Shown piece by piece: positions 1 through 9,900 of a stretch of 64,000 bases of DNA. The stretch is taken from assembly GCF_026420865.1 (NCBI RefSeq), contig NZ_JAPCWC010000001.1, forward strand, positions 310,001 to 374,000, read 5' to 3'. The position numbers and the translations under genes were made by a program. Position 1 is the first letter of the stretch. Every line of letters begins with the position of its first letter. The stretch comes from Novosphingobium clariflavum. Its GTDB lineage: Bacteria; Pseudomonadota; Alphaproteobacteria; Sphingomonadales; Sphingomonadaceae. The notes below the pieces were generated by a model, which searched no databases, was not told where the DNA came from, and was given only the letters and a program-made list of their open reading frames with translations.

Positions 1-620
1 GAGATGATTTCCAGCGGCGGGAAGGTTCCGGCCGCGATCCCGGCTTCGGCCATGGGCGTTGCCACCACCGAGGGGGGGATGGTGTTCACAGTGATGCCGC
101 TGGCGGCAAATTCGCGGGCCAGCGAGCGGGTCAGGCCGATCACCCCGGCCTTGGCGGCGGCATAGTGGGCGCGGTCCGCGGCGCCGGATTGGCCTGCCTG
201 CGACGAGATGGTGATGATGCGTCCCCAGCTTGCCGCGACCATGTCCGGCAGGGCGGCCTGCACGGTGTTGAACACGCCGGTCAGGTTGATGTCGATCATG
301 CGCTGCCAGGTCTGCGCGGTGACGTCGAGGAAGCCGATGCCCTCGGAAATCCCGGCATTGGCGACCACGATCGCGATCGGGCCGAGCTCTTCGCGGATGG
401 CGGCATAGGCCGCCTCCACGCTGGCGCGGTCGGCCACGTCGACCTTGCGGGCAAGGATGCGTGCACCTTGCGCCCGCAGCGCCGCGCTTTCGCGTTCCAG
501 CGCTTCGTCCTGAACGTCGAGCATGGCGACCGGATGGCCCTTGGCGGCAAACAGTCGCGACACGCCGAGACCGATGCCCGATGCCCCGCCGGTGACGACG
601 ACGACACGATTGGAACCCAT
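1..620 (-). CDS. SDR family oxidoreductase (3' end outside window)
   Basis: NAD(P)-dependent short-chain dehydrogenase, truncated by the window edge; about 206 residues are visible. The frame is open from the ATG at 620 to base 1. The start MGSNRVVVVTGGASGIG carries the TGxxxGxG cofactor motif, followed by an NAG motif (VVANAG) and the catalytic S-Y-K set (ITISSQAG, then YAAAK). It resembles FabG-like dehydrogenases, so the substrate cannot be read from sequence. It is divergent from a second SDR at 832, and the shared 211-bp gap holds a copy of the 17-bp palindrome found at the P450, GH106 and TonB receptor genes. I infer a role in oxidising the aglycone or a released sugar. Confidence 0.9.
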   Translation of the reverse strand, partial: MGSNRVVVVTGGASGIGLGVSRLFAAKGHPVAMLDVQDEALERESAALRAQGARILARKVDVADRASVEAAYAAIREELGPIAIVVANAGISEGIGFLDVTAQTWQRMIDINLTGVFNTVQAALPDMVAASWGRIITISSQAGQSGAADRAHYAAAKAGVIGLTRSLAREFAASGITVNTIPPSVVATPMAEAGIAAGTFPPLEII

Positions 621-703
621 ATCTTCTCTCCCGTTGGGCGCTCGGCAAAATGGGGCCGGCGCCTTTTCATGTGCGGCGGATCCTGTTCGGTCACGCCAGT
701 TTG

Positions 704-720
704 TGCGATAATGTGGCGCA
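704..720. promoter_or_regulatory. Island operator, copy A
   Basis: TGCGATAATGTGGCGCA, sitting in a longer exact inverted repeat (TTGTGCG at 701-707, CGCACAA at 717-723). It matches the 17-bp element found at four other places in this island. It lies between the two divergent SDR genes, 84 bp from the leftward start and 112 bp from the rightward start, so it could control both. Confidence 0.7.
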
Positions 721-831
721 CAACTTGCCAGCTGTCCAGCCTGGATATAGGCAAGCCAGCGAGGGGATCCGCGCGCCGCGATTCGACATTGCGGCGATGG
801 CCGGGGCCCGAGAACAACAGGAGAAATGGGG

Positions 832-1644
832 ATGCCAGTGCCAGACGTTTCGGATCGCTCGCTCGATCAGCTGATCTCGCTGAAGGGCCGGGGCGCGGTT
901 GTCACCGGGGCGGCGTGGGGGCTGGGCAAGGCCGCGGCGCGGCGGCTTGCCGAAGCCGGCGCGTCGGTGCTGATCGCCGATATCGATGAAGAGGCCGCCG
1001 CCGCCACGGCCCGCGAACTGGCCGAGCGTTTCGGCGTCGATGTCGTCTCGATCCGCCTCGACGCCGGTGATCCGGCGTCGATCGTGGCAGCCGCCGACCT
1101 TGCCGAGAGCCGCTTCGGCACGCTCGACATCTGGGTCAACAATGCCGGGATCCCGTCGTTTCAGCCGCTGCTCGACCTCGACGTCGAGGAGTTCGATACC
1201 GTCCTGGCGATCAATCTGCGCGGCACCTTTGTCGGCGCCAGGGAAGCGGCGGGGCGGATGATCGCGCGGGGGCAGGGCGGGGTGATCGTCAATGTCGCCT
1301 CGCTGGCCGGCGTGCGCGGCATTTCCGAAGGGCAGGCTGCCTATTGCAGTTCGAAGCACGGCGTTGTCGGCCTGACCAAGCAGCTGGCGATCGAACTGGG
1401 CGGGCACGGCATCCGCGTGCTGGGGGTCGCTCCGGGTTTCTCGCTCACCGAGAAGACCATGTTCATCGCCGAATGGGACGAGGAAACCATCCGGAACTGC
1501 CCGATCCCCGGCATCGGCGGCAGCCGCGTCGGACGGGTCGGGGTGGCCGACGACATTGCCCGGGCAATCCTGTTCTGCGCCTCGGACATGGCGATGTTCA
1601 TGACCGGCAGCACTTTGCTGCTCGAAGGCGGAATGGCGGCCTGA
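832..1644 (+). CDS. SDR family oxidoreductase
   Basis: Complete short-chain dehydrogenase of about 270 residues. It shows TGAAWGLG (cofactor loop), NNAG, and the active-site serine and YxxxK (VASLAG, then YCSSK), with a C-terminal GSTLLLEGG segment typical of the FabG/hydroxysteroid dehydrogenase class. An ATG also occurs at 826, but AGGAG at 819-823 is only 2 nt from it and is 8 nt from the ATG at 832, so 832 is preferred. It is divergent from the SDR ending at 620, with operator copy A between them, and convergent with the GntR gene. The substrate is unknown. A hydroxyl-to-ketone step on a terpenoid or a sugar would suit the context (inference). Confidence 0.92.
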   Translation: MPVPDVSDRSLDQLISLKGRGAVVTGAAWGLGKAAARRLAEAGASVLIADIDEEAAAATARELAERFGVDVVSIRLDAGDPASIVAAADLAESRFGTLDIWVNNAGIPSFQPLLDLDVEEFDTVLAINLRGTFVGAREAAGRMIARGQGGVIVNVASLAGVRGISEGQAAYCSSKHGVVGLTKQLAIELGGHGIRVLGVAPGFSLTEKTMFIAEWDEETIRNCPIPGIGGSRVGRVGVADDIARAILFCASDMAMFMTGSTLLLEGGMAA

Positions 1645-1684
1645 CGGTTGGCGGGGGCGCGCCTGGGGGGGCGCCTGAGGGCGC

Positions 1685-1706
1685 GCCTGGGACAATGCTC
1701 CCGGGC
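1685..1706. terminator. Hairpin between convergent genes
   Basis: GCCTGGGA and TCCCGGGC form an 8-bp stem (one T-G pair) around a 6-base loop, in a very GC-rich gap between the convergent SDR and GntR stop codons. There is no T-run, so it is only a candidate terminator. Confidence 0.4.
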
Positions 1707-1711
1707 GGCCT

Positions 1712-2512
1712 CTAGACGCCTGTACCCGGGCGCAGGAAACGGGCCCGCGTGGCGGCGACCGACTGGCGCGCGGCGGCGACGGCCTGCTCCTCTACCGCGA
1801 AGAGCAGGTGCTGGAGCACCGCATCGAGGTGCGCGTGCATGGCCGCGCGGGCGGCGGCCGGATCGCGCTGCTGCAGCGCGGCGAGGATGGCGCGGTGCTC
1901 CGCCACCACCGGTTTGACGTTGGCGGTGCGCGCCTGTTCGAGCAGCAGGCGGCATTCCGGCGAAGTGGAGCGCAAGGTCCAGAGCTGTTCGACGGTCCGG
2001 ACGATGGCACTGTTCCTGCCGGCGCGGGCGATCGTCATGTGGAAGGCCTGGTCCGCATTCTCGCCGCCGCGCGCATCGGCGTTCTCCAGCGCGATCGCGG
2101 CGACGAGCTGCTCCAGTCGCCGGAGTTCCTCGTCGGTGATGTGGCGGGCGGCCAGAGCCGCGGCCTCGCCTTCGATCAGCAGCCGCGCCTCGATGAGTTC
2201 GAAGGGGCTGACGGTGAACTCGGGCTCGCGGTCGACGTCGCCGGGCAGCCGGATCACGAACGTGCCCGCCCCCAGGCGCGCCTCGACCAGGCCCAGCACT
2301 TCCATCGCCAGCATCGCCTCGCGCACGACCGGCCTGCTCACGCCCATGCCGGCCGCGATGTCGCGTTCCGCGGGCATGCGATCGCCCACCGCATAGGTGC
2401 CGGACTGGAGTTCGGCGATCAGCGCCTTCACCACCCGGCGGTAGAGCCTGCCCTCCTCGTCGCCTGCCGCATCCAGCCCGATGAGCGGCTTTGCACCCGC
2501 GATACCTGCCAT
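1712..2512 (-). CDS. FadR-subfamily GntR transcriptional regulator
   Basis: DNA-binding regulator of about 266 residues. The N-terminal winged helix is clear (GDRMPAERDIAAGMGVSRPVVREAMLAMEVLGLVE, then GAGTFV), followed by an all-helical FCD ligand domain (ARLLIEGEAAALAARH, HMTIARAGRN, EHRAILAALQQRD). This subfamily often senses carboxylates or uronates. The ATG at 2512 is chosen because a TGGTCGGACCA operator lies just upstream; an earlier in-frame ATG near 2566 would put that operator inside the gene. It is the last gene of the leftward GH106-GH2-GH39 operon, 58 bp after GH39. It probably controls itself and perhaps genes for the sugar released by the upstream hydrolases (inference). Confidence 0.88.
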   Translation of the reverse strand: MAGIAGAKPLIGLDAAGDEEGRLYRRVVKALIAELQSGTYAVGDRMPAERDIAAGMGVSRPVVREAMLAMEVLGLVEARLGAGTFVIRLPGDVDREPEFTVSPFELIEARLLIEGEAAALAARHITDEELRRLEQLVAAIALENADARGGENADQAFHMTIARAGRNSAIVRTVEQLWTLRSTSPECRLLLEQARTANVKPVVAEHRAILAALQQRDPAAARAAMHAHLDAVLQHLLFAVEEQAVAAARQSVAATRARFLRPGTGV

Positions 2513-2532
2513 AGCTTCCTGCCTTGCCGTTA

Positions 2533-2543
2533 TGGTCGGACCA
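2533..2543. promoter_or_regulatory. Candidate GntR operator
   Basis: TGGTCGGACCA is a perfect 5-1-5 palindrome fitting the TGGTnnnACCA pattern of FadR/UxuR-type regulators. It lies 21 bp upstream of the GntR start, in the gap after GH39, which suggests autoregulation. Confidence 0.55.
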
Positions 2544-2570
2544 ATATTGCCTGGACGCCCTGCCATGCGA

Positions 2571-4091
2571 TCAGGCGATCTCGACCAGGGCGATCCCTTC
2601 GGCGGGCAGGTCGAGCGTGAGCGAGGCGTCGGCGCCGAGGCGGCGTGTTTCCACCAGCGGCCGCGAGACCTGCCGCAACTGCCCGATCTGCGCGCTCGAG
2701 GGGTACTGGGGGGAGCCCATCGCCCGCCAAGCCGGCATCGGCGAGCCGCGCTCCCAGTCGACATAGTGCACCTGCGCGGTCCGGCCGCCCTTTACCCCGT
2801 CGAACTGCACGGTCACGCGCCTGGCACCGCCGACGATCTTGCGTTCGGAGGTCATGCCGGGAATGCCGCCGGGCTGATCGACTTCGGCGAGATTCCACAC
2901 GAGCGCACTGATCCGTCCTCGCCTGTCCTTCGCGGCCAGCGCCGGGCCCTGCGCGGCGAGGCGCTCGGTGCCGAGCCGGTGCAGCAGCCGGTAGGTGTTG
3001 AAGGAAGGCTTGGCGATGCCGTCGATCATCATGCTCCAGCCCATCGAGCCTTCCTTCAGCATGTAGTCGTCGACGCCCAGTTCCTCGTACATGCCGCTCA
3101 GCGTCCATTGCGACATGCCCGCGCAGTGCGCCATGCCGCCCGCGATGACGTGGGCGATCATCGCCGGGCTGTCGGACGACCATTCGGACAGCCACATCGG
3201 CTTGCCGGCGAACGGCCCGGCATCGATCGTGCGCCGGGCCGCGGCAAGCGCGTCGGGAATGACGGCATTGACGCTGCGGCGCGGGCTGCCCTTGCCGAAG
3301 ACCTCGTCCTGGTTGTCACCGGCGTAGACATGGGTGGCGAAGAAGTCGACCGGCGCGTTGTTGGCCGCGCACCACTCGGCGAAATCGCCGATCCACGCGG
3401 TCTTGGAGGTGGCGGGGCCGCCGACCTTGATCTGCGGGTCGACCGACTTGATCGCGACCGCGACTGCCTTGTACATGTCGAAATAGCGCTGCTTGTCGGC
3501 GGTCCAGAAGAACGAGAGGTTGGGTTCGTTCCACACCTCGAAGGGCCAGCTGCGCACGGCCTCCAGCCCGTAGCGATCGACCATCGCGGCGGTGAAGGAC
3601 CTGATGAAGCCCGCAAATTCGGCGTCGGAGCTGGGCGGCGTGATGTTGCCGCCGTAAAAGCCGAACTGGGTTTTGCCGGAGGCGAGCTTGCCGGGCATGA
3701 AGCTCAGTTCCACATAGGGCGATACGCCAAGCTCGAGCAGGCCGTCGTAGACGCGGTAGACGTTCAGCCAGTTCGGGCCGCCGCCGCGGCGCATCTCGAG
3801 GACGCTCTTGCCGAACACGCCCAGTTCGTCGTTGAAGATGCCGTGGAAGCGTGCGCGCTTGATGCCCGCCTCCGCCACGGCGAGCCGCATATCCTGCCGC
3901 CACTCCTCGCGCATGGTGATCGCCGCGCGGTCCGATCCGACGCATTCCTCCCAGACGTGGGGCAGGGCGCCCGCAACCGTGCGGGTATCGACCCGCACCG
4001 TTTCGCCGGCGAGGGCGGCGGCCCGTGCCCCGCTGGCCGACAATGCCGCGGCGGCGGCGCCTGATGCCAGAAACATGCGTCGATCCAACAT
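2571..4091 (-). CDS. GH39 family glycoside hydrolase, exported
   Basis: Retaining beta-glycosidase of 506 residues. An N-terminal twin-arginine-like export signal (LDRRMFLASGAAAAALSASGARA) precedes a TIM barrel with the acid/base in FEVWNEPN (Glu189) and the nucleophile in WLSEWSS (Glu303), both intact. A C-terminal beta domain follows. GH39 members act on beta-xylosides and several other sugars, so specificity is open. The ATG at 4091 is used because GGAGA lies 8 nt upstream; a TTG start at 4130 has no such support. It follows the GH2 gene by about 35 bp and precedes the GntR gene. With GH106 and GH2 it probably strips a branched or linear sugar chain in the periplasm. Confidence 0.88.
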   Translation of the reverse strand: MLDRRMFLASGAAAAALSASGARAAALAGETVRVDTRTVAGALPHVWEECVGSDRAAITMREEWRQDMRLAVAEAGIKRARFHGIFNDELGVFGKSVLEMRRGGGPNWLNVYRVYDGLLELGVSPYVELSFMPGKLASGKTQFGFYGGNITPPSSDAEFAGFIRSFTAAMVDRYGLEAVRSWPFEVWNEPNLSFFWTADKQRYFDMYKAVAVAIKSVDPQIKVGGPATSKTAWIGDFAEWCAANNAPVDFFATHVYAGDNQDEVFGKGSPRRSVNAVIPDALAAARRTIDAGPFAGKPMWLSEWSSDSPAMIAHVIAGGMAHCAGMSQWTLSGMYEELGVDDYMLKEGSMGWSMMIDGIAKPSFNTYRLLHRLGTERLAAQGPALAAKDRRGRISALVWNLAEVDQPGGIPGMTSERKIVGGARRVTVQFDGVKGGRTAQVHYVDWERGSPMPAWRAMGSPQYPSSAQIGQLRQVSRPLVETRRLGADASLTLDLPAEGIALVEIA

Positions 4092-4126
4092 GGGCAGTCT
4101 CTCCGGTATTTCGTGATGGGCGGGAT

Positions 4127-6855
4127 TCAATGGGCGATCTCGATTCCGGCCAGCGCGGCGTTGCCCGACACGCTGGAGAAGTCGAGCTTGAGGCGACCGT
4201 CGCGGACGGTGACCGGGAAGCTGCGGAGCAGTTCCTTGAGCGGCGCCCCGGCGGCCCTGGCGATGTTGAGGCCCTGGATCACCGTCTGGCCGTTCGCGGT
4301 GACGGTGAGGGCCTGATCGGACGAGGCGGTCTTGCGCGGTTCGAAGAGGTGCAGCGTCACTGTCCAGCTGCCGTTCGGCAGGGGAATGTCGTAGCTATAG
4401 GCATCCCCGTCGCGCCAGTAGTCGAACAGCGCCGGGTCGGCTGCATCCACCGTGCGGATCGGCGCCATCGAGCGCCCGCCGAAACCGACGAGATTGAGCA
4501 CGACCGGCTTGCCGCCCGTCACGAACGTGTCCGAACCGAAGTGGCGGCTGCCGTGCTGCCCGCCAGCTAGTTCAAGACCCGGCAGTTCAAGACCGGCCAG
4601 GCTACCCGCATTGATGCGCAGTCCGCTGCGCTCCACGTCGGGCCCGTTCCAGGTGGCGCGGTCGGTCAGGGTCTTGCCGCCCTGGGTGGCCGTGACCACC
4701 GCGGCATTGGCGCCGGGCCGCAGCGCCACGTCTTTCCATTCGCAGACAAAGTCCCGGCAGGGCGCTTCGCCGACCGGCTTTCCGTTGATCGTCAGGCGCG
4801 CGGACGGGGCGGTGGCATAGGCCTTGACGTCCATCACCGGATAGGCGCGGTCCAGATACCGCGTTCCGGCAAAGTGCAGGGCAGGGCTGTCGCTCCAGGC
4901 CACCTTGTAGAACCAGAAGGCATCCTTGCGGGTCTTGCGGTCGGCCGTGATCAGCCCCTTGTCGTTGAGGTCGACCGCGTCGCCTTCGTCACGCAGGTCG
5001 CTGCCAAAGTCGAACATCGCCCAGACCCAGCTGGCAAACACGAAATCGCGGGCGGCGAGGCTCGGCCAGGACTGCTCGTGGACCCATGCCTGGTACTCTT
5101 CGGGATGAGGACGGCCGACAAAATTGACATAACCGCTGCGCACGTCGTCGCTGTGCTGGCTGATCGCGCCGCCCGCGCCGTATTCGGTGAGCGAGAGCGG
5201 CAGCCCGGGATGCTCGCGGTGGAGCTTGTCGAGCGTGTTGCCCAGGTCCTGGCGGACCTGCAGGGGGTTTGGATAATACCAGCCGTAGTAGCGGTTGTAG
5301 CCGATCAGGTCGGTGCTTCCGGCCAGCTTCTCTCCGGCGGTCTGGATCAGCGTCAGCCCTTCGCAGCAATCGGCGAAAGTGGTCGGGCGATCAGGGTCCT
5401 CCTGCCGGGCGATGGCATTGAGGTGCGCAAGCAGGGCCTGCGGCTCCGGCGGCGCGCCTTTCTGGCCGAAGCCCTTGGCCGAATCCACTTCGTTGCCGAC
5501 CGACCACATCAGGATCGCGGGGTGGTTGTAGTTCTGCCGGATCTGCTCGCGCAGTTGCTGCTCGGCATTGGCCCAGAGCGCATCCGAGCCCTTGCCGCCG
5601 GTGATGCTGGGGGTGGTCACGTAAGGCAGCTCGGCCCAGACCACCATGCCAGCCTTGTCGGCCAGATCGGACCAGGCATCGGCGTGCTGGTAATGGGCCT
5701 GCCGGATGGTGTTGGCACCGAGTTCCTTGACCAGCGCCATGTGCTGCGCGGGCGTCAGGGCCCAGCCCGAGCCGAGCGCGTCTGATGGCGCGAGACACCG
5801 CGCAGCTTCACATGCCGCTCGTTCAGGAAAAACCCCTTGTCGGCGTCAAACCGGAAGGTGCGAAGGCCCAGCGGCTGCGATACACGGTCCAGCACCGCCT
5901 TGCCGTCCGCAAGGGTGGCGGTGACCGAATAGAGGTAGGGATCGGCCCGTCCGTCCCAGCGATGGGGACGGGGCAGGTCGAGCGCCGCGCGCTGCTCGCC
6001 GGTTCCGCTCGCGAGGGTAACGGGCTGGACGGTGCGGGCGACGACCTTGCCGCGCGCGTCGCGGATCTCGGTCGCGAGGGTGAGGCTGCGCGGCGCCGGG
6101 CCCGCATTGCGCAGCCGGGTGCGCACCTCGACGGTCGCGCTTTCAGCCGAAATCCGCGTCGCACGCGCGTAGACGCCCGGGCCGCCGTAATCGAGCGGAT
6201 CGATGGACGCGGCGGGAAGCTGGAGCAGCGCCACCTCGCGGTAGATCCCGCCATGGACGAAGAAGTCGCCCGAAAGGGGCAGCACTTCGGACGTGGAACT
6301 GCCCGGCTCGACCTTGCTGTTGTCCGCGCTCACCACCACGAGGTTGCGCTGGCCCGGTTTCCAGGCATCGGTGACGTCGAGCCGGAAGCGGGCAAACGCG
6401 CCCTTGTGGGTGCCGACATGACGGCCGTTGACCCAGACTTCGGCAAGTTTGCTGACGGCGGCGAAATCGAGGTACTGGCGCTCGCCCGGCCTGGCCTTGG
6501 GGGCATCGACCTGCAGGCGGTACCAGCCCAGGCCCTGCCGGTTGTCGGTCTCGCTGCCGCGCTTCAGGCTATAGGCGCCGATCCGGTTCCAGCTGTGCGG
6601 GACCGAGACCGGCTCCCAGTCCCGATCGTCGAAGCCGGTGTCGGTGACCGCCGCCGGAGCATCGCCGAAGTGGAAGCGCCAGCCCTGCGACAGGTCGATG
6701 GCCGCTCGCCCGGTTCCCGGCTGGTTGGCTGGCTGGGTGCCTGCCGGGGGGGCTGCCTGGGCGCCTGCCTGCGCCACGGCGGCGGGGGAAAGGGCGGTGG
6801 CGGCGATTGCCGACCCCAGCATCAGGCCTGTCAGTACCCGCTTGAAATCGCCCAC
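4127..6855 (-). pseudogene. GH2 glycoside hydrolase (beta-galactosidase/glucuronidase type), frameshifted
   Basis: Would encode an exported GH2 enzyme of about 909 residues: signal peptide (SAIAATALSPAAVAQA), sugar-binding domain, immunoglobulin-like domain, TIM barrel and a C-terminal malectin-like domain (FGSDTFVTGG onward). The reading frame breaks at 5781-5782. The first frame runs 366 residues to KLRGVSRHQTRSARAGP and stops at 5755; the family sequence resumes in another frame, with GWALTPAQHMALVKELGANTIR. Adding one base (a C on the plus strand) restores HQDALGSGWALTPAQHM and a continuous protein. Catalytic residues downstream are intact (acid/base in SVGNEVD, nucleophile in SLTEYGAGG). 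The GTG start at 6855 follows GGGAGAG. It is either a true recent frameshift or an assembly error; everything else looks selected. Confidence 0.88.
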
Positions 6856-6918
6856 GTGCCACTCTCCCTTTTTGTCGTTTTTGCAGGGCCCATGCCCGCC
6901 GATCGATCGCTTCCCGGT

Positions 6919-9900
6919 TCAGTCCCGGCGTTGTTCCAGCAGGCGCACGGGGCCCAGCAGGCCGGACGGGCGCAGCGGCGCGTCCTTCCGGTAGGTCGCC
7001 GTGGCGGTCCAGGTCACTTTTGCGGCGCCGCCCTGTGCATCGCCGGCCTGTGCGTTGCTGGGCTGGGCGTCGCCGATCAGCCGGTTGATCCACAGGTTCG
7101 CCACGCGGATCGTCAGGCGGTTGCGGCCGGGGCGCGTCTGCGCGCCGATGTCGATGCGGTAAGGCTGGTGCCAGCCGTATCCGGCCAGCTGTCCGTTGAC
7201 GCGGACTTCGGCGACTTCGCGCGCCTCGCCGAGATCGAGCAGCAGCGGCATGCCTTTCTTCCACCCGCGCGGCGCCGTGAATTGCCTGGTATAGGTGGCG
7301 ATCCCGGAGAAATAGCGGATCGCGGGATCGGCGTTCGCGTTGAGCGGCGCCAGTTCGCCAAGCCGGACTTGCGGCGGCGCGCCGCGTCCCGGCTCGAAAG
7401 CGACGTCCCAGGCCCCGCCAAGGACCGCCGCTTCGCGCAGCCCGACCGGCGCGACGGTGCGGGAACTGGCCGCACTGTCCTTGCGGAACACCACGTGCAC
7501 CGCCTCGTCCGGGCCGAGCGTGAGAGGAACCGAGGTCACCCCTTGGGCGACCGTGAAGCTCACCGGTTCCGAGCGGCCGGTGTCGGCATGCCAGAGTTCG
7601 GCTTCCTTGCCCGCGACACGGAAATGCGCGGTGATCGTCTCGGCCCGGTTCGACTGATTGGAGATGAAGTAGCTGTCCCCGTCCGCCAGCTTGCGGTGGA
7701 CGAAGGGCAGCACGGCCCCCGGCTCCCCGCCCGAGAAGGTGAAATCGGCCGGAATACCAGCCTGCGCCAGACCTGCGGCCAGATCGCCGGTCGCGATCAC
7801 CCGGCCCCGGCCGACCGGATTGACCGCCGCTCCCGGCCACAGTTTCTGCACCAGCGAGCGGTAGCGGGCCGGGTCGGCGCCAAGGCCGGGATCGCTTTGC
7901 GGCGGCATGCCGATGACGGTCGCTCCCGCCTCCACAAGCTCGGCGATGCGCGCCAGGACGCGAAGGCTCATCCTCCCGGCGGTGCCGCCGAGGTACAATG
8001 CGCGGTATCGTGCCCCGCCCGCCGTCACCAGATCGCCGCCGTCATTGGCCAGCGCATCGATCAGGGCATCGGCGTTCACGAAGTCGAACGCGGTCCCGGC
8101 CGGAACCCCGCTGACCGGCTTGTCGCCGAACAGCCCGGTCAGCGGGGCTTCCTCGCCGTAGAAATAGGCAAGGTCGGCCCGGTTGACGCCCTGCTGGAGC
8201 ATCAGCGAATTGCGCGCGACGTAGTCCATCCAAGGCCGCGCCAGTTCGCCCCAGGCTTCGTTGCGGTTGAAATCCTGACCGAAGATCGACAGCCGCAGGC
8301 CCGGTTTCCGGTCGTCCACCGGCACATGCACGGAGGTATGGATGACCGGGCGGTTGATGCCCGTGGCGAAGGCGAGATCGATCATCCGCTTGAGATCGCC
8401 CGGCCCAAAGGCCCAGGGCGACAGCATCGAGGTCAGCGATTCCGCCGCGACGGTTCGCTGCCCGTAAAGGTGGGCGACCGATGCCGCGCCCTTCATGTCG
8501 GCAAGGTAGGTCGGCTTGGGGCCCCGGTCACGCTGGAACGCCCACATCGCCGCCATCGGCACGTCCGTCCAGCGGCGCATGGCGATGTCGTCGCCAAGCT
8601 GCGGGCGGTGATCCTCCAGCGCTTCGCCGTAGACGAGTAGCCCGTTGTCGTGCGCTGCGCGGGCAACCGTGCCGTAGTGCTCGCTGGCCAGCAGATCGGC
8701 CAGAGTCTGCCGGAAATCATGCAGGAAACGCTCGCTGTCCTGCCGCGAACCGACGATCGTCCCGGTCAGCGCGGCCATCCAGGGGACCGGATCATAGCCG
8801 CGCAGGCGCTTGAACTGGGCCACCATCCGCGGCGTCCAGTTCGCCGCGCCGACCTCGATGCTGTCGGTGAGGATGGCGCGCACGCCCCTGGCGCCGAGGA
8901 GGTTCGCGCCCACCGTCTCGCGATAGGTCGCCAGATAGTGGTCCATGTAGCGGCGCACGGCTTCGCCGTCGTACTTGTCCACTTCGAGCCCGGTCGCCTC
9001 CAGCGGAGCGGGATGGTTCATCGTGCCGACAAGCGAATAGCCAAAGCGGATGATGCGCCAGCGCCCCGGCGGCGGCGTCCAGTCGACCGTGCCGTCGGCG
9101 TTGAGGCGTGCGGTCAGGTCGATGATCCGGTCCGGCGCCACGCCGGCGGAATTGGCAAGACCGGCGTCGAGCGCGTAATAGTCCGGCACGATGTCGAAAC
9201 CGGCCTTGGCCTCGGCGCGGTTGACGCGCTCCTCGGCGGACAGCGCGAATTCGGCGACCCGGATCGAGGTCGCCGGCTTGCCGCCGGAAAAGCCCGCCGC
9301 AAGCGCCGAAAGGTCGACGCCCGCAGGCGGCGGGGCGAAGTTCGGCAGGCTGCTGGCGTCCTGGAAGACGATGCGGAAGGCCTGTGCCGTCACCGGCGCG
9401 AAACTGCGGGTCGTCGGCACGCGTCCGAGCGGAATGTCGGTGACGGTTGTCCACTGCCCGGCTGCGGTTTGCGCTTCCAGGCTGGCCTTGAGATTGGCGC
9501 CGATGAACTTGCCCGCGCCGCCGGGCACGAACAGGGTCAGCGCCCGGATCGTCCGGGCCGCCGGATAGCGGGCGATGAGAAGTGTCGGTTTTTTGGCGAC
9601 TTTCGGCAGGTCGGCACCGGTTTCGAGGTCGCCGTCCGTCAGCGCTGCGGCAGCGATCGGCTGTCCTTCGCCGGTCGAAAATGTTGCTGCGGCGCCGTCC
9701 CCAAGGGCCGCTTGTGCGGGCACCGCGACGACCACCGCATCGCGGTAGAACGGCGCGGGAACGTCGGGCGCCTTTTCGTTGATCGTCGAGTTGGTGCCCG
9801 AAGTCGCCGCGATCGACTGGTACGGACCGGTCACCGAGGGCGGCATGGGCAGCGGACGGGCGAGGCGCCGGCCGCCGTTTACCGTCGTTTCGCTCCACAC

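Noticed and set aside
5785..8640. 951-codon open frame on the plus strand opposite GH2 and GH106
   Set aside because: It is antisense to two well-supported hydrolases, has no family features and no ribosome binding site; long antisense frames are expected in high-GC DNA.
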